23,570 bases of DNA from IMG/VR virus record IMGVR_UViG_3300013132_000265, positions 1 to 23,570 of that record, one strand, 5' to 3'. Position numbers and translations under genes: made by a program. This DNA is from a virus. The stretch's first letter is position 1, and each line of letters opens with the position of its first letter. Positions 1 to 8,266 of this stretch are shown here, one piece after another. The notes below the pieces were generated by a model. The model was given only the letters and a program-made list of their open reading frames with translations. It did no database searches and was not told the origin of the DNA.

Positions 1-602
1 TCTGCCTGCTCTTTGGCCTGTTGTGCTTTTTCTAATTCGGTCACGTTGGTGTCCTCTTTGGTTGGGTTTGGATTGGCTTTGCCCGAGAAGGCTTTAATTG
101 ATGTGTTGCGATCAGCACCAGTCGAGCAGATCGTAAATTCACGAATACGGTTTTGACGGAAGATGGTGATTGGGCCTTCAAACGACTGACCATTTACAGT
201 GACCGTTTTGCCTTGAGACACTTCTTCAATCGATCCCGGATCAATCATCATCGACATCTGGAACGGGAAACCGTCATCAGAATCCTGGACAATTTCCTGT
301 GCTTTGGCGTTTGTAAGGAAATCACCTGATACATCAATCTTTCCGTTTGTGTCCACGGTTTGAACGACACCAATTCGACTTGAACCAAAGTGTTCTTCAA
401 GTAAGGCTGTTGGCTTATCAATCTCAATCCCATCAAGATCAAAGACCACACCTGAGCGTCCCCAATACCAATGACCATCTACACGGCCACCCGCATAAGC
501 AGTGCCTTTAAATTTTCGTTTTTGTCCCTCTTCAGCTTTGGGGACTTCAATTGCCGCAGCATTGAATAGATACTTCAATCGCTCTTCATTTGGATCTGGC
601 AT
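1..602 (-). CDS. Phage head maturation protease / scaffold, 3' part beyond window
   Basis: The first 200 residues of a protein that runs off the left edge. It starts MPDPNEERL; a GGAG sits about 8 nt upstream of this ATG. The body has a beta-rich N-terminal domain and then RIREFTICSTGADRNTS, the kind of segment that precedes the active region end in prohead proteases (a conserved G-A-D/N after a Phe/Val-rich strand). After that it becomes Gln/Glu/Lys-rich (ELEKAQQAKEQA), which looks like the start of a coiled-coil scaffold domain. The place directly after the portal and minor head genes is where Mu-like and HK97-like phages carry protease-scaffold genes. Role by family: cleaves the scaffold and other head proteins during capsid maturation. 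The family assignment rests on context and overall pattern. I could not identify the catalytic Ser/His with certainty. Confidence 0.7.
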   Translation of the reverse strand, partial: MPDPNEERLKYLFNAAAIEVPKAEEGQKRKFKGTAYAGGRVDGHWYWGRSGVVFDLDGIEIDKPTALLEEHFGSSRIGVVQTVDTNGKIDVSGDFLTNAKAQEIVQDSDDGFPFQMSMMIDPGSIEEVSQGKTVTVNGQSFEGPITIFRQNRIREFTICSTGADRNTSIKAFSGKANPNPTKEDTNVTELEKAQQAKEQA

Positions 603-615
603 TTTTCATGCTCCA

Positions 616-644
616 TAAAAAAACCGCCCCATAAGGAGCGGTTT
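616..644 (-). terminator. Intrinsic terminator after membrane cargo gene
   Basis: On the minus strand AAACCGC pairs with GCGGTTT (positions 621-644, one internal mismatch and two further pairs) and is followed by seven T. It lies between the stop of the membrane-protein gene at 659 and the protease gene at 602, so it insulates the cargo gene from the rest of the head operon. Confidence 0.8.
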
Positions 645-658
645 AAGTTGTTAAAGAC

Positions 659-1273
659 TTATATCTTGATGGCGTCTGTTTCAAATTTTTTCACAAAACG
701 TTGAGCGTCCTTATATTTAGCTCCTTCATGTAAAAACATTAGAGCAACAAGTATTGATAAAATTGGCCATGTAAACATATTAAAAATAACCAAGTATTGC
801 TTTGACTGCATATGGCTTTCAAAGATTTCAATAAAAGTATTAATAAATAAGAAAGGTAGTAGCCCAATGATTGCAAAAAAAACATACCCTAAAGTAAAAG
901 AAGCAACTTTCTTTCTAGAATAAGGATGATGAATTTTTATAATTTTACCATTGCTATGACGAACCAATTTAAGCTTATCTTTTAGGCGAATATACTCAGC
1001 AATCCATCTTTCCATATCACTATATTGATAGAAATAAGCAATCTCTAAATAAGTAATTTTCTTAGTTTCCAATAATTGCTGAGCCAGCCTATCCTTAACC
1101 AAATGAGATACATTTGAATCATGAATAGCCGCAAATTTTTCAGCAATTATTACATCTTCTGCAAATTCTTCTTTAGGGTGTCTTTTAACTGAATACTTTG
1201 AGTTCAAAAAAGCTATCGCCAATGGAACAATTATTGGTGTAATGACCGCTAAAATTTTTAATAAATTTTCCAT
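659..1273 (-). CDS. Unknown three-helix membrane protein (cargo gene in head operon)
   Basis: 204 residues, no family recognised. Predicted membrane helices are near residues 4-23, 125-148 and 160-181. The stretch between helix 1 and helix 2 is charged, soluble and Lys/Glu-rich. It interrupts the head genes (minor head protein upstream, protease downstream). Codon use is visibly more A/T-rich than in its neighbours, and it ends in its own intrinsic terminator. These are the hallmarks of a moron, a gene added to a prophage and expressed independently of the virion genes. A superinfection-exclusion or host-modifying role is a reasonable inference but nothing in the sequence proves it. The 43 bp upstream are very A/T-rich and probably hold a promoter, but I see no near-consensus -35/-10 pair. 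Confidence 0.75.
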   Translation of the reverse strand: MENLLKILAVITPIIVPLAIAFLNSKYSVKRHPKEEFAEDVIIAEKFAAIHDSNVSHLVKDRLAQQLLETKKITYLEIAYFYQYSDMERWIAEYIRLKDKLKLVRHSNGKIIKIHHPYSRKKVASFTLGYVFFAIIGLLPFLFINTFIEIFESHMQSKQYLVIFNMFTWPILSILVALMFLHEGAKYKDAQRFVKKFETDAIKI

Positions 1274-1316
1274 ATTATCTATTATTAGAAAAAGTGACTT
1301 AATCTAATACAGATAA

Positions 1317-2522
1317 TTAATTCATTAAAGCCTTTAATGTATAAACCACCCGCCCTTCAACTGTTTCAATCGAAACAACCTCAAATGACAATCCCATCGG
1401 CATCAGCACGCCATTCCCAGCATTCAGCATATCCAGATCAACACCTAGCCCTTTGGCATTCTCAATCTTAATTGCGATATCTGAAGCTGTATCAGTCATC
1501 AGCAACGGCGCATTAAACTGGACAGTTTGCCCTACCTGATAAGCCGCTACTTGATTAAGAGTCGCAGCCCCTAGCACGGTTGAAGCCGTATTGCTTGCCA
1601 CAGCTTGAATAGTTGCCATATCAGTACTCAGCCAGCGCTTAAGTACATCATCAGCCAGAGAGCTTGTAGCTGAGTTTAAATAGCTGGTCAGCGCTGAATC
1701 ATTCCCCTGTACATAATCAAGGAAAGTCCGAATCGCACTTGGTCGAATGCTGGGATCAAGTGGAATTACCGTATTGGCCACCGTATCAAATAGGTCCCGA
1801 GTCTTATCATCCATTGGAGCAAATAGGCTGGTGAGCTTTTTACTCGCCGTCCATTCAGCTCTTATAAGCTCCTTCTGCTCGAGGAGATATTCCTTATCTA
1901 GGCTTGAAGTACTGATCTTTTTATCCACCAGTGATTCAAGTTCACCAAACTGCAATGGATGTGATGACCAATCCAAAGCTTCAGCAACCTCTGGTAGCTT
2001 ATCGTCAGGTGTAATGCCGTATTTCAGCGCCTGTTTCTCAGTTAATGCTATGCATGTGCACCGACAGCGGAAACCTGTGGGAGGATAATGTGTCAGCCAA
2101 AACGGGTGATCAATCGGCAATACAATTCGATTCAATTCCAAATGACTCGGACGCACCCGGCTATCATTGATCGCTGAATACATTAGATATTGTCGTTTAG
2201 CCTTGTTACGTTGCTGCTGTTGCCACCGACCATGACCGTATGCACTTTGGATATTGGTACGAAATACATTATCCAGATAGTGCTTTGGCAGAATGATTTT
2301 AGATTCAGCAATTAGCTTTTGAAAGTCTTTAAAAGTACCGCCGTCGGCAATCGATTTATTCACAGCCTTAATGACTGTTTCAATCTGCTCAAGGCTCGAT
2401 AGAAAGCTAACCGTGGTTGCCATCTGTCGTGTTTTAAGGTCCATTGAGTAGAACTCATCAGGTAGCACAATCTTTTTATTGTGAGCAAACCGAAGCGCCT
2501 CAAGGAATGTGACTGGTTGCAT
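1317..2522 (-). CDS. Minor head protein, phage Mu F / SPP1 gp7-like
   Basis: 401 residues. Residues about 85-160 carry the Phage_Mu_F signature: an FRTNIQSAYGHGRW helix, then INDSRVRPSHLELN, then HYPPTGFRCRCTC. The last has the conserved PP-G-x-RC-x-C pattern of this head-morphogenesis family. Such proteins sit at the portal inside the procapsid and are needed for head assembly and DNA ejection. The gene starts 3 bp after the portal stop; GGGAAG lies 6 nt upstream of the ATG. The C-terminal 150 residues are Ala/Ser/Thr-rich with a final beta-rich segment and are not assignable. It is in the normal place, directly after the portal gene, as in Mu-like prophages. Confidence 0.88.
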   Translation of the reverse strand: MQPVTFLEALRFAHNKKIVLPDEFYSMDLKTRQMATTVSFLSSLEQIETVIKAVNKSIADGGTFKDFQKLIAESKIILPKHYLDNVFRTNIQSAYGHGRWQQQQRNKAKRQYLMYSAINDSRVRPSHLELNRIVLPIDHPFWLTHYPPTGFRCRCTCIALTEKQALKYGITPDDKLPEVAEALDWSSHPLQFGELESLVDKKISTSSLDKEYLLEQKELIRAEWTASKKLTSLFAPMDDKTRDLFDTVANTVIPLDPSIRPSAIRTFLDYVQGNDSALTSYLNSATSSLADDVLKRWLSTDMATIQAVASNTASTVLGAATLNQVAAYQVGQTVQFNAPLLMTDTASDIAIKIENAKGLGVDLDMLNAGNGVLMPMGLSFEVVSIETVEGRVVYTLKALMN

Positions 2523-2525
2523 AAC

Positions 2526-4010
2526 TTACTTCCCGTTTTGAGCTGTCACATACCCGAGCACATCTGCAGCATACAAAGCCTGATCCAGATTAGCTGTGAA
2601 CTGAGTCTGAGTTGCACCAGGTATCAATTGCATCAGGTTATAAGTCAGACTTTCAGGGCTATCAGACTTGAATACTAATTCCTTGATCTGATCCGGTTTC
2701 AGTAGCTGCAATTCATCCTGGCCATCAGTTAATTCTTCAACTTCCTGCTGCTCTGGTGAGAGCTTGTTTGCAGATGCCTTAAAGTTAAATGCCTGGCGCG
2801 GTAATGCGGTGAATTGATTGAAACCTGTTTGAGGCTGCTCAATCACATCACCATCTTCAAGCCCGTACTCACGCTTAAAGTATTGCGGCGTTAAGACCGC
2901 ACCAGCATTCTTTAACTTCACATCACGATCCGCTTTAGGTTCTTCCAGTGACTTCTCTTCACCAATGATGACCCGGTGGCGCTCCCAACCATTGATATCG
3001 CATAGTGCATTAATAATGGCTTGAATCGTCGGCATGATCATCCGAACATCGGCTTTGTACTTTGAGTTTTGAACCTCAAGATGCACATCACCTAACGCAC
3101 GCGAACCTGCGCCGTCGGTACCACTTGTCAAAGTCTGGCCAAGGATAACTTTTTGAATACGGCGTTCAAGGTTCTTATCAAAGACTTCAAATGTCTGGGA
3201 AGCATTGCCATTAGTATTAGCAGTTTGAATCTCCACCGAATCTGTGCCACTTAAGGCAATAACCGAACTGGCATGTGCTCTAAGCAGTGCATCACGCATA
3301 TCTGTCGTCTTGCCGGCAGTTTTACCAACCAGCATTGGTAAGCCAAACTTTTCAACAAACTTGGCCCAGAACTTAAAGCCAGACGTTTTGAAGAACCAGA
3401 CCCAGTACAGTCGACTTAAAAGAGCCTCACCCAATGGATTCTCATAAGTAGATTTACAACGTGTCAAAAAGTGTTTGAAGCGCTGATCTACTTCTTGATC
3501 TTGTCGAGTCGTGTTGTAGTTAGCCAGCAACATCAGGCGACCATCATTTTTAGGCTCATACCACTGCATTGGCTTTTCACCAATCCATTTAAAACCAATA
3601 AACGGAGTAATGGTGTCACCTTCAATATGCAAACTTGGTTCTTCTGGTTTGTTGTAGATGGCTTCTAAAACTGAATACCCATACCAGCGGGCATTCTGTG
3701 CACCCAATAGAATCTCAGACCACCACTCGCGCAAATGCTCCATGATGATTTTGGATTCCGGTCGATCCATCGGTTCTACACGCCATGATGCACTTTCGAG
3801 TTTATCCTGGCGTTTTTCAATCGCCTGATAAATCTCATCGTCATACATAATGACTTTTAACCGTGGACGTGTGACCCCGGCCTTACGAAGAACCTCATCA
3901 CCATCCGGCATTTTCGTCAAATAGCTGATTAAGGCCTGCTCTGCCTCATGAGAATAGAGTGCACCAGATTCGGGCTTGCTATTTTCAGACTTTTTACTTT
4001 TCTTAGCCAT
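2526..4010 (-). CDS. Portal protein, DUF935 / Mu gp29-like
   Basis: 494 residues from the MAKKSKKS start. An upstream in-frame start at 4052 would overlap the terminase gene by 32 bp, whereas the ATG at 4010 has AAGG 8 nt upstream and lies 10 bp after the terminase stop. The protein has the DUF935 layout: YDDEIYQAIEKRQDKLESASWRVEP near the N-terminus, LLGAQNARWYGYSVLEAIYN, the WVWFFKTSGFKFWAKFVEKFGLP segment, then FEVFDKNLERRIQKVILGQTLTS. DUF935 proteins form the dodecameric portal ring through which DNA is packaged and ejected, and to which the terminase docks. The acidic, Gln-rich C-terminus is variable. Its place between TerL and the minor head protein fits. Confidence 0.92.
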   Translation of the reverse strand: MAKKSKKSENSKPESGALYSHEAEQALISYLTKMPDGDEVLRKAGVTRPRLKVIMYDDEIYQAIEKRQDKLESASWRVEPMDRPESKIIMEHLREWWSEILLGAQNARWYGYSVLEAIYNKPEEPSLHIEGDTITPFIGFKWIGEKPMQWYEPKNDGRLMLLANYNTTRQDQEVDQRFKHFLTRCKSTYENPLGEALLSRLYWVWFFKTSGFKFWAKFVEKFGLPMLVGKTAGKTTDMRDALLRAHASSVIALSGTDSVEIQTANTNGNASQTFEVFDKNLERRIQKVILGQTLTSGTDGAGSRALGDVHLEVQNSKYKADVRMIMPTIQAIINALCDINGWERHRVIIGEEKSLEEPKADRDVKLKNAGAVLTPQYFKREYGLEDGDVIEQPQTGFNQFTALPRQAFNFKASANKLSPEQQEVEELTDGQDELQLLKPDQIKELVFKSDSPESLTYNLMQLIPGATQTQFTANLDQALYAADVLGYVTAQNGK

Positions 4011-4020
4011 AAATAAAACC

Positions 4021-5556
4021 TTAAGCCGCTGGTGGGCTGTAATTAATCGCAATCACTGCGTCTTCAATTGCATCAATGAGCGTATCCACTTGGTCATCAT
4101 GATCATGGGTAAATGCCGCATTGAACGCTTCACACTCTTCAAAGAACTCGCCTACCCAGTGAGCATCTTTAGGTACCATCACAAAACGATCTTCAGGCTT
4201 ATCCTTATAGTTCGCTTCAAGATGAACCTGTACATCCATAAACCGGGATAGCTTGTCTGTATTACGCTGGACCGGAATCACAGCAACACCGGAATAAGTT
4301 CCTAGTGTCTGGATCAATTGGGTGCCAGATGCCTTGTCCTCTACTTTCATGTAGCGAATAGGCTTGGTGTGCCAGGTATATTCCTTGTGCTTATCCAGAA
4401 ATGCCTTAGCCTGACGGTTAAGCTCTGGTGCTTCCCATTTGCCACGTAAAAGATCAAGCAAGTACAACTTGCCATCTATACCCATACCCACAAGCAGGAA
4501 TACAGAGTAGTCATTGTGCTCTTTGGTTTTCTGCGCCGTATCAACAAGGATGGCGCGCCACTCAAGCTCCGGATGCTCTTTATAGAATCCAAACCATTCA
4601 GACTTGATTAGATCACCACCAAGTTTCTTAGGCTGCTGCATGTACTGACTTGAGAATGTATAACGGGATACCGTAGCACCTTCTTTGTCCTTACCACCCT
4701 TTTCGAGCTGTAGTAGAGATTGAAGTGATTCTTTCTTGGGCCAGTAGCTTTGGCGACCTTGCTCATCACGCTCAGCATCTCGCGGTACCAACTTTTGTAT
4801 GTGGTCTGGCAAGGCTGCAATGTACTTATCATCAATCAGTGCTGGAATAGATACTTGGCTCCATTCACCTGGTAGATTTCCCGTCATGACAAAGTTAGTT
4901 GGATCCTCAGTGTGAAGACGCTGCATGATCATGATGATCGGTGTATCAGACTTAGCTTTACGGGAGTTCACCGTGTTCAGTAGCTTACGATTCGCAGCAT
5001 CCCGCTTGATCTTACTGAAAGCATCTTCAGGCTTTAACGGGTCATCAATGATGATACAGCCAGTAAATCCATCATCTGCCAATGTCCCTGCCCGCCGTCC
5101 CGTTACCTGTCCACCCATGGAAGCCACATACACATGGCCAACGTCGTAGTCCTCAACCGTAATCTTCCATTCTTTTTTGGAGTCGGTACTGTTTGAGACA
5201 GTTAGATCCCACATCTGGCGATAGTCTTTCGACTTCACGATGTCACGTGCCGTATCGGATACACCCTCAACTAATGATTGAGAGAATGACAAATACAAGA
5301 ATCGAGAACGCGCATTTAACGCTAAGCCGCGTGGAATTAGGTTGGTGGTCAGTTCAGTTTTTCCGGCCCCTGGTGGAACATTGATAACTACGTTCGCAAT
5401 CTCACCAGCTATCACCTGATCAATGATCCAAGAGATATAAACATGGTGCCAGTTCACAGTAAATTTAAAACCCATACGGGGTTTAAAGAATCGCCGGGTG
5501 AAATATAAATGCTCATCTTCACACAGCTTCTTTTCAACCTGTGTTTGCAGATCCAT
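4021..5556 (-). CDS. Terminase large subunit
   Basis: 511 residues, normal length for TerL. The ATPase domain has a Walker A at NVPPGAGKTEL (residues 59-69, Lys66) and a Walker B at GCIIIDDP (Asp171-Asp172). The RNase H-like nuclease domain begins near residue 333 with RAILVDTAQ (Asp339) and ends with HDHDDQVDTLIDAIEDA, which supplies the C-terminal metal-binding acids. The protein is the motor and nuclease that packages concatemeric DNA into the prohead through the portal. It starts immediately after the small terminase stop, with GAGGAA as ribosome binding site. All expected catalytic residues appear intact. Confidence 0.96.
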   Translation of the reverse strand: MDLQTQVEKKLCEDEHLYFTRRFFKPRMGFKFTVNWHHVYISWIIDQVIAGEIANVVINVPPGAGKTELTTNLIPRGLALNARSRFLYLSFSQSLVEGVSDTARDIVKSKDYRQMWDLTVSNSTDSKKEWKITVEDYDVGHVYVASMGGQVTGRRAGTLADDGFTGCIIIDDPLKPEDAFSKIKRDAANRKLLNTVNSRKAKSDTPIIMIMQRLHTEDPTNFVMTGNLPGEWSQVSIPALIDDKYIAALPDHIQKLVPRDAERDEQGRQSYWPKKESLQSLLQLEKGGKDKEGATVSRYTFSSQYMQQPKKLGGDLIKSEWFGFYKEHPELEWRAILVDTAQKTKEHNDYSVFLLVGMGIDGKLYLLDLLRGKWEAPELNRQAKAFLDKHKEYTWHTKPIRYMKVEDKASGTQLIQTLGTYSGVAVIPVQRNTDKLSRFMDVQVHLEANYKDKPEDRFVMVPKDAHWVGEFFEECEAFNAAFTHDHDDQVDTLIDAIEDAVIAINYSPPAA

Positions 5557-6021
5557 TTAGTATTCCTCTTGGGCCTTCTTTACAGCAGCTTCAACTTGGT
5601 CTTGAGTGGCGTGCACAACTGTTGTTTGTAATGCTTCGCCGTCCTTACCGGTAATTTCTTGTCGGTTAGTGAATTGACCACCTACATCTTTAGCAGCCTG
5701 TTCAAGAATCTTGAGTGCTAATTTTGCATTCTTGGTTTTTTCAAGTTTCTTCTGATATTGCTTAAGCCGGTAATACTTACTAGCAATTGGAATATCTATC
5801 AAACCTTCATCAAATTTCTTACGAGTCTGGTTGAATAGATCTGCAAGTTTTTTCCCGAGATTGCGACCTGCATATTTAGTCGGGTCATAGTTTTCACACT
5901 GACGGCGATCAATTTCAATATTGAACTCTTGCTTGACCAACTCCGCAACTTCTTGAGGGGTATCACGGCATGCAAGAGCTTGAACGATAAATATTTTTAC
6001 AGGCTCTTTAAGTGCTGCCAT
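5557..6021 (-). CDS. Small terminase-like DNA-binding protein, DUF2280
   Basis: 154 residues from MAALKEPVKIF. An upstream ATG at 6039 lacks a ribosome binding site, whereas AGGGGG precedes this one by about 5 nt. The N-terminal 60 residues match the DUF2280 pattern (VKIFIVQALACRDTPQEVAELVKQEF then RRQCENYDPTKYAGR), a helix-turn-helix-like DNA-binding fold. The rest is helical and Lys/Gln-rich. DUF2280 genes sit directly upstream of large terminases in transposable-type and related Pseudomonas and Acinetobacter prophages, and act as the small subunit that recognises the packaging site. It abuts the TerL gene, so the two are translated together. The DNA-recognition role is family knowledge plus position. 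Confidence 0.85.
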   Translation of the reverse strand: MAALKEPVKIFIVQALACRDTPQEVAELVKQEFNIEIDRRQCENYDPTKYAGRNLGKKLADLFNQTRKKFDEGLIDIPIASKYYRLKQYQKKLEKTKNAKLALKILEQAAKDVGGQFTNRQEITGKDGEALQTTVVHATQDQVEAAVKKAQEEY

Positions 6022-6060
6022 AAATCCCCCTTTTGTCATGCTACGTCATGCAAAGTAGGC

Positions 6061-6085
6061 AAAAAAAATCCCCTTTAATCGGGGA
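6061..6085 (-). terminator. Intrinsic terminator upstream of terminase genes
   Basis: Minus strand TCCCC-GATTAAA-GGGGA (6069-6085) followed by eight T (6061-6068). It lies between the 69-residue gene and the small terminase gene. It can be read through only by antiterminated (Q-modified) polymerase, or it separates two transcripts. Confidence 0.75.
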
Positions 6086-6091
6086 GCTTTT

Positions 6092-6301
6092 TTAAATCAT
6101 TTCAAAATGCCTCAATGCTTCTTCAACCTTACCCTTATGTTCTTCAGGACAAGGATGAACACGGTTATCTGGATCATATCTATTAGGTGCTTGCCTTTTA
6201 GTTAAACCATGCTGATTTTTAATATCTGCTATCCAGCAACTTTTAAAAGTACGCCCATGTTTTTCAGTAAGGAATTCTTGAATTTGTTTATATGTAGCCA
6301 T
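6092..6301 (-). CDS. Small conserved phage protein of unknown function
   Basis: 69 residues, MATYKQIQEFLTEKHG start, ending ALRHFEMI. The pattern (short N-terminal helix, TFKSCWIADIKNQHGLTKR, then APNRYDPDNR-x3-CPEE) recurs in small proteins scattered through bacterial genomes and phages; I recall this from memory as an uncharacterised family. A very strong ribosome binding site (AAAGGAGG, 7 nt before the ATG) suggests high expression. It stands alone between the metallopeptidase gene and a terminator upstream of the terminase genes. No catalytic motif is visible apart from two separated cysteines. Function unknown. Confidence 0.75.
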   Translation of the reverse strand: MATYKQIQEFLTEKHGRTFKSCWIADIKNQHGLTKRQAPNRYDPDNRVHPCPEEHKGKVEEALRHFEMI

Positions 6302-6368
6302 ACGTACCCTCCTTTAGATCAAATCTACAAAAAAATAAAATAAAGTAAAGCTAAAATCTGATCCCATT

Positions 6369-7010
6369 TTAATTAATCACACAGTTCCCACAACACGCAG
6401 CAATACTTGTTTCAGATACAAACGGCGCATTCTTAGCAATTTCCAGAAGCCGTTTAACAGATTCGTCTGCACCCCAGCGTTTAGTCTCACCAAAGAACAC
6501 TTCAACGTCATGGCCAGCTAAATAATGCTTAGGTAGTCCAGTATGGTCGCTATAAATGATTTCGCCGTCTTCATCACGCTCTACACCAATATGGTATAGC
6601 TCATGCTCAATCAGCCGGCAGAACTCACGATCTGAGGCTTGTTCACAAAAGGCAGCATCAACCGTAATCAGATACTGAGGTACAAAACCGAACCAATCCC
6701 GCATCTGCTGCTCCTGACGTGCTTTTTTCCAGCCACCCTGGTTAAACATGACCTTTTCACATTGGCCCAGTACCATGCGTTTTTTCGCTACGGCGGCAGA
6801 TGAAGCCCAGGCGAATGCAAGGAACTCATCATTGTCGTGTAGCAGCTCGGCAATATGATCATGATCCGGGTTATGTAATTCACCGCCTAAAGTAAGCCAG
6901 TTATTCACGACCCATTCTTTAAGCTCTGGTCCCGGTGCTAAACGTATAGCTTCCTCTTCCTCGGCCTGATCAATCAGATTCGACGGCGGGAATGGTCTGA
7001 ATTGTTCCAT
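6369..7010 (-). CDS. Putative phage zinc metallopeptidase
   Basis: 213 residues. A zinc-protease motif HELYH occupies residues 136-140 (two His ligands plus catalytic Glu137). A downstream GHDVEVFFGE (His167, Glu170) probably gives the third ligand. This matches the uncharacterised putative-metallopeptidase family common in Pseudomonas and Acinetobacter prophages next to the packaging genes. Flanking W/F-rich segments (FLAFAWASS, MRDWFGFVPQYLITVDAAFCEQ) are typical of it. The N-terminus overlaps the upstream nuclease-like gene by 41 bp, so translation is coupled. The substrate is unknown; the C-terminus ends in CCGNCVIN, which might bind an extra metal. Confidence 0.8.
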   Translation of the reverse strand: MEQFRPFPPSNLIDQAEEEEAIRLAPGPELKEWVVNNWLTLGGELHNPDHDHIAELLHDNDEFLAFAWASSAAVAKKRMVLGQCEKVMFNQGGWKKARQEQQMRDWFGFVPQYLITVDAAFCEQASDREFCRLIEHELYHIGVERDEDGEIIYSDHTGLPKHYLAGHDVEVFFGETKRWGADESVKRLLEIAKNAPFVSETSIAACCGNCVIN

Positions 7011-7407
7011 CTTCTAATCTCGCTAACTGACTTTGAATCCAACGAATCACACCACCCGACTCAATTGCATGTGGCTCAAAACGCATAATCGTATAACCTT
7101 GGTCTTCAGCAAGATCATATTTATTAAATGAATTCGCTATCTTTTTCCCACCACGACCAACCGACCACGGGCTGCCGGCGATTTCAATAAGAAGATTCAA
7201 CTTCACAATATAAAAATCAAAGCGCCAATTTCTGGTTGACTCAAATTGAAACTTTCGTCGATAACCGATTCGATGTTCTTCTAATTCTTGAAATAAGGTT
7301 TCTTCTGCTTCTAAGTATTTTTCTTTAGCTTTCGGTAAAGGCTTAGTACGTGGTTTTGTTGTGAGTGGGCGCTTTTTGGTTTTCCAGAAATAGTCATCTA
7401 TGTCCAT
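6970..7407 (-). CDS. Vsr/DUF559-like PD-(D/E)XK protein, possibly inactive
   Basis: 145 residues from MDIDDYFW. An upstream in-frame start at 7455 lies on the far side of an intrinsic terminator, so the start at 7407 is preferred despite a weak ribosome binding site. Residues 57-110 have the Vsr/DUF559 nuclease pattern: RNWRFDFYIVKLNLLIEIAG with Asp64 and Glu75, then a GRGGKK loop and YTIMRF strand. The second acid found in the related gene at 11526 (EVEG) is Ala here (EIAG, Ala77), so catalytic activity is doubtful. The two proteins are clearly paralogous in this region. By fold it could bind branched or mismatched DNA. It overlaps the metallopeptidase gene. Confidence 0.68.
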   Translation of the reverse strand: MDIDDYFWKTKKRPLTTKPRTKPLPKAKEKYLEAEETLFQELEEHRIGYRRKFQFESTRNWRFDFYIVKLNLLIEIAGSPWSVGRGGKKIANSFNKYDLAEDQGYTIMRFEPHAIESGGVIRWIQSQLARLEDGTIQTIPAVESD

Positions 7408-7420
7408 AAACTGTACCCAA

Positions 7421-7444
7421 TAAAAAAACCTCCCGGAGGAGGTT
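7421..7444 (-). terminator. Intrinsic terminator of second membrane cargo gene
   Basis: Minus strand AACCTCC-TCCG-GGAGGTT (7427-7444), a perfect 7-bp stem, with seven T running from the right arm to 7422. It sits 13 bp past the stop of the gene at 7458. Confidence 0.88.
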
Positions 7445-7457
7445 GATACTGCCACTA

Positions 7458-8210
7458 TTAATTTGATTTTAAATTATCAATAATTTCACTTGGTAGAATT
7501 TTTAAAATTTCACTATTTTTGGCAATTTTGCTCTCTAATAGCTCTTTTAACTCAGGCTTATAACAGGTCTCATCCCAAACACCTAGATTATTTAAAATTG
7601 TCCATACAGCCATTGTCCCTTCAAAGCTCAACTGAATCTCGTGAGGGATAGTGAATTTATCTGCATAATACTTTTTTACTTCCGCACCAAAATCTCTTAA
7701 GTGTTTAGAATTACTGTTATCATATATGTAAATTAATGTTGAAATTTGAGCGAATAAAACGAAGTTCATACTGCTTAAAAAGGGAAATTCATTGCTAGTT
7801 GTACTATTACTAGGTACCACTGGTTCAGGAGTCATATTTTTTATCAAGTTCTGAATATTACTTAATGTTATTTCCTTTGTGTGATTTACATCCTTTTTTA
7901 GATCAGCTATTTGTTCTAAAACATTCACTTGATCTCCGAGTTTTTCTTTAATTTCACTCAACCCTCGTATCTGAATTATCAATTCATCTTCATTATGTTT
8001 TTGCCGGATTGATTCACCGTACGTATAACCTATTGCAATAACTGCAAGTATTATAGAAACCATTGTTCCTGCAAAAGATACATAACCCAATGCATTCGTG
8101 CTGCTATTATAAACAAAAGCTAAAAAATAAATTATGAACTGGCCAACCATAGAAAGAATCAGAATATATACCCAGTCCCTTTGTTGTATTTTATATTTTG
8201 TTTTTTCCAT
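7458..8210 (-). CDS. Unknown membrane-anchored protein with coiled coil (cargo gene)
   Basis: 250 residues, family not recognised. Two membrane helices are near residues 13-34 and 41-63, followed by a charged heptad-like segment (about 70-125), a Pro/Ser/Thr/Asn linker (128-142) and a soluble C-terminal domain of about 105 residues. By charge the bulk is probably cytoplasmic. It has its own promoter (extended -10 at 8244) and terminator (7421), is A/T-rich against its neighbours, and is inserted among late genes. It is therefore an independent unit that can be expressed in the lysogen. Two helices plus a cytoplasmic sensor/effector domain is a layout seen in phage-exclusion proteins; that role is inference only. 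The ribosome binding site is weak. Confidence 0.75.
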   Translation of the reverse strand: MEKTKYKIQQRDWVYILILSMVGQFIIYFLAFVYNSSTNALGYVSFAGTMVSIILAVIAIGYTYGESIRQKHNEDELIIQIRGLSEIKEKLGDQVNVLEQIADLKKDVNHTKEITLSNIQNLIKNMTPEPVVPSNSTTSNEFPFLSSMNFVLFAQISTLIYIYDNSNSKHLRDFGAEVKKYYADKFTIPHEIQLSFEGTMAVWTILNNLGVWDETCYKPELKELLESKIAKNSEILKILPSEIIDNLKSN

Positions 8211-8243
8211 TGTTTGATGTACCAGAATAGTTAAATTAATTGA

Positions 8244-8252
8244 ATTATATCA
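8244..8252 (-). promoter_or_regulatory. Extended -10 promoter for membrane cargo gene
   Basis: Minus strand TGATATAAT is a perfect extended -10 element (TGnTATAAT) 33 bp upstream of the ATG at 8210, in the spacer after ninB. Extended -10 promoters need little -35 sequence, and none near consensus is seen. Confidence 0.65.
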
Positions 8253-8266
8253 ATTATCAACCATTA

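Noticed and set aside
4011-4052. Longer portal start 14 codons upstream
   Set aside because: Overlaps the terminase gene and lacks a ribosome binding site; the MAKKSKKS start is better placed.
3976-4251. 91-codon plus-strand frame over the portal/terminase junction
   Set aside because: Shadow of two well-supported genes; no translation signal.
6037-6056. GCATGAC repeated twice just before the small terminase gene, as a cos or pac site
   Set aside because: Only two short copies, partly explained by start-codon context; no further support for a packaging site.
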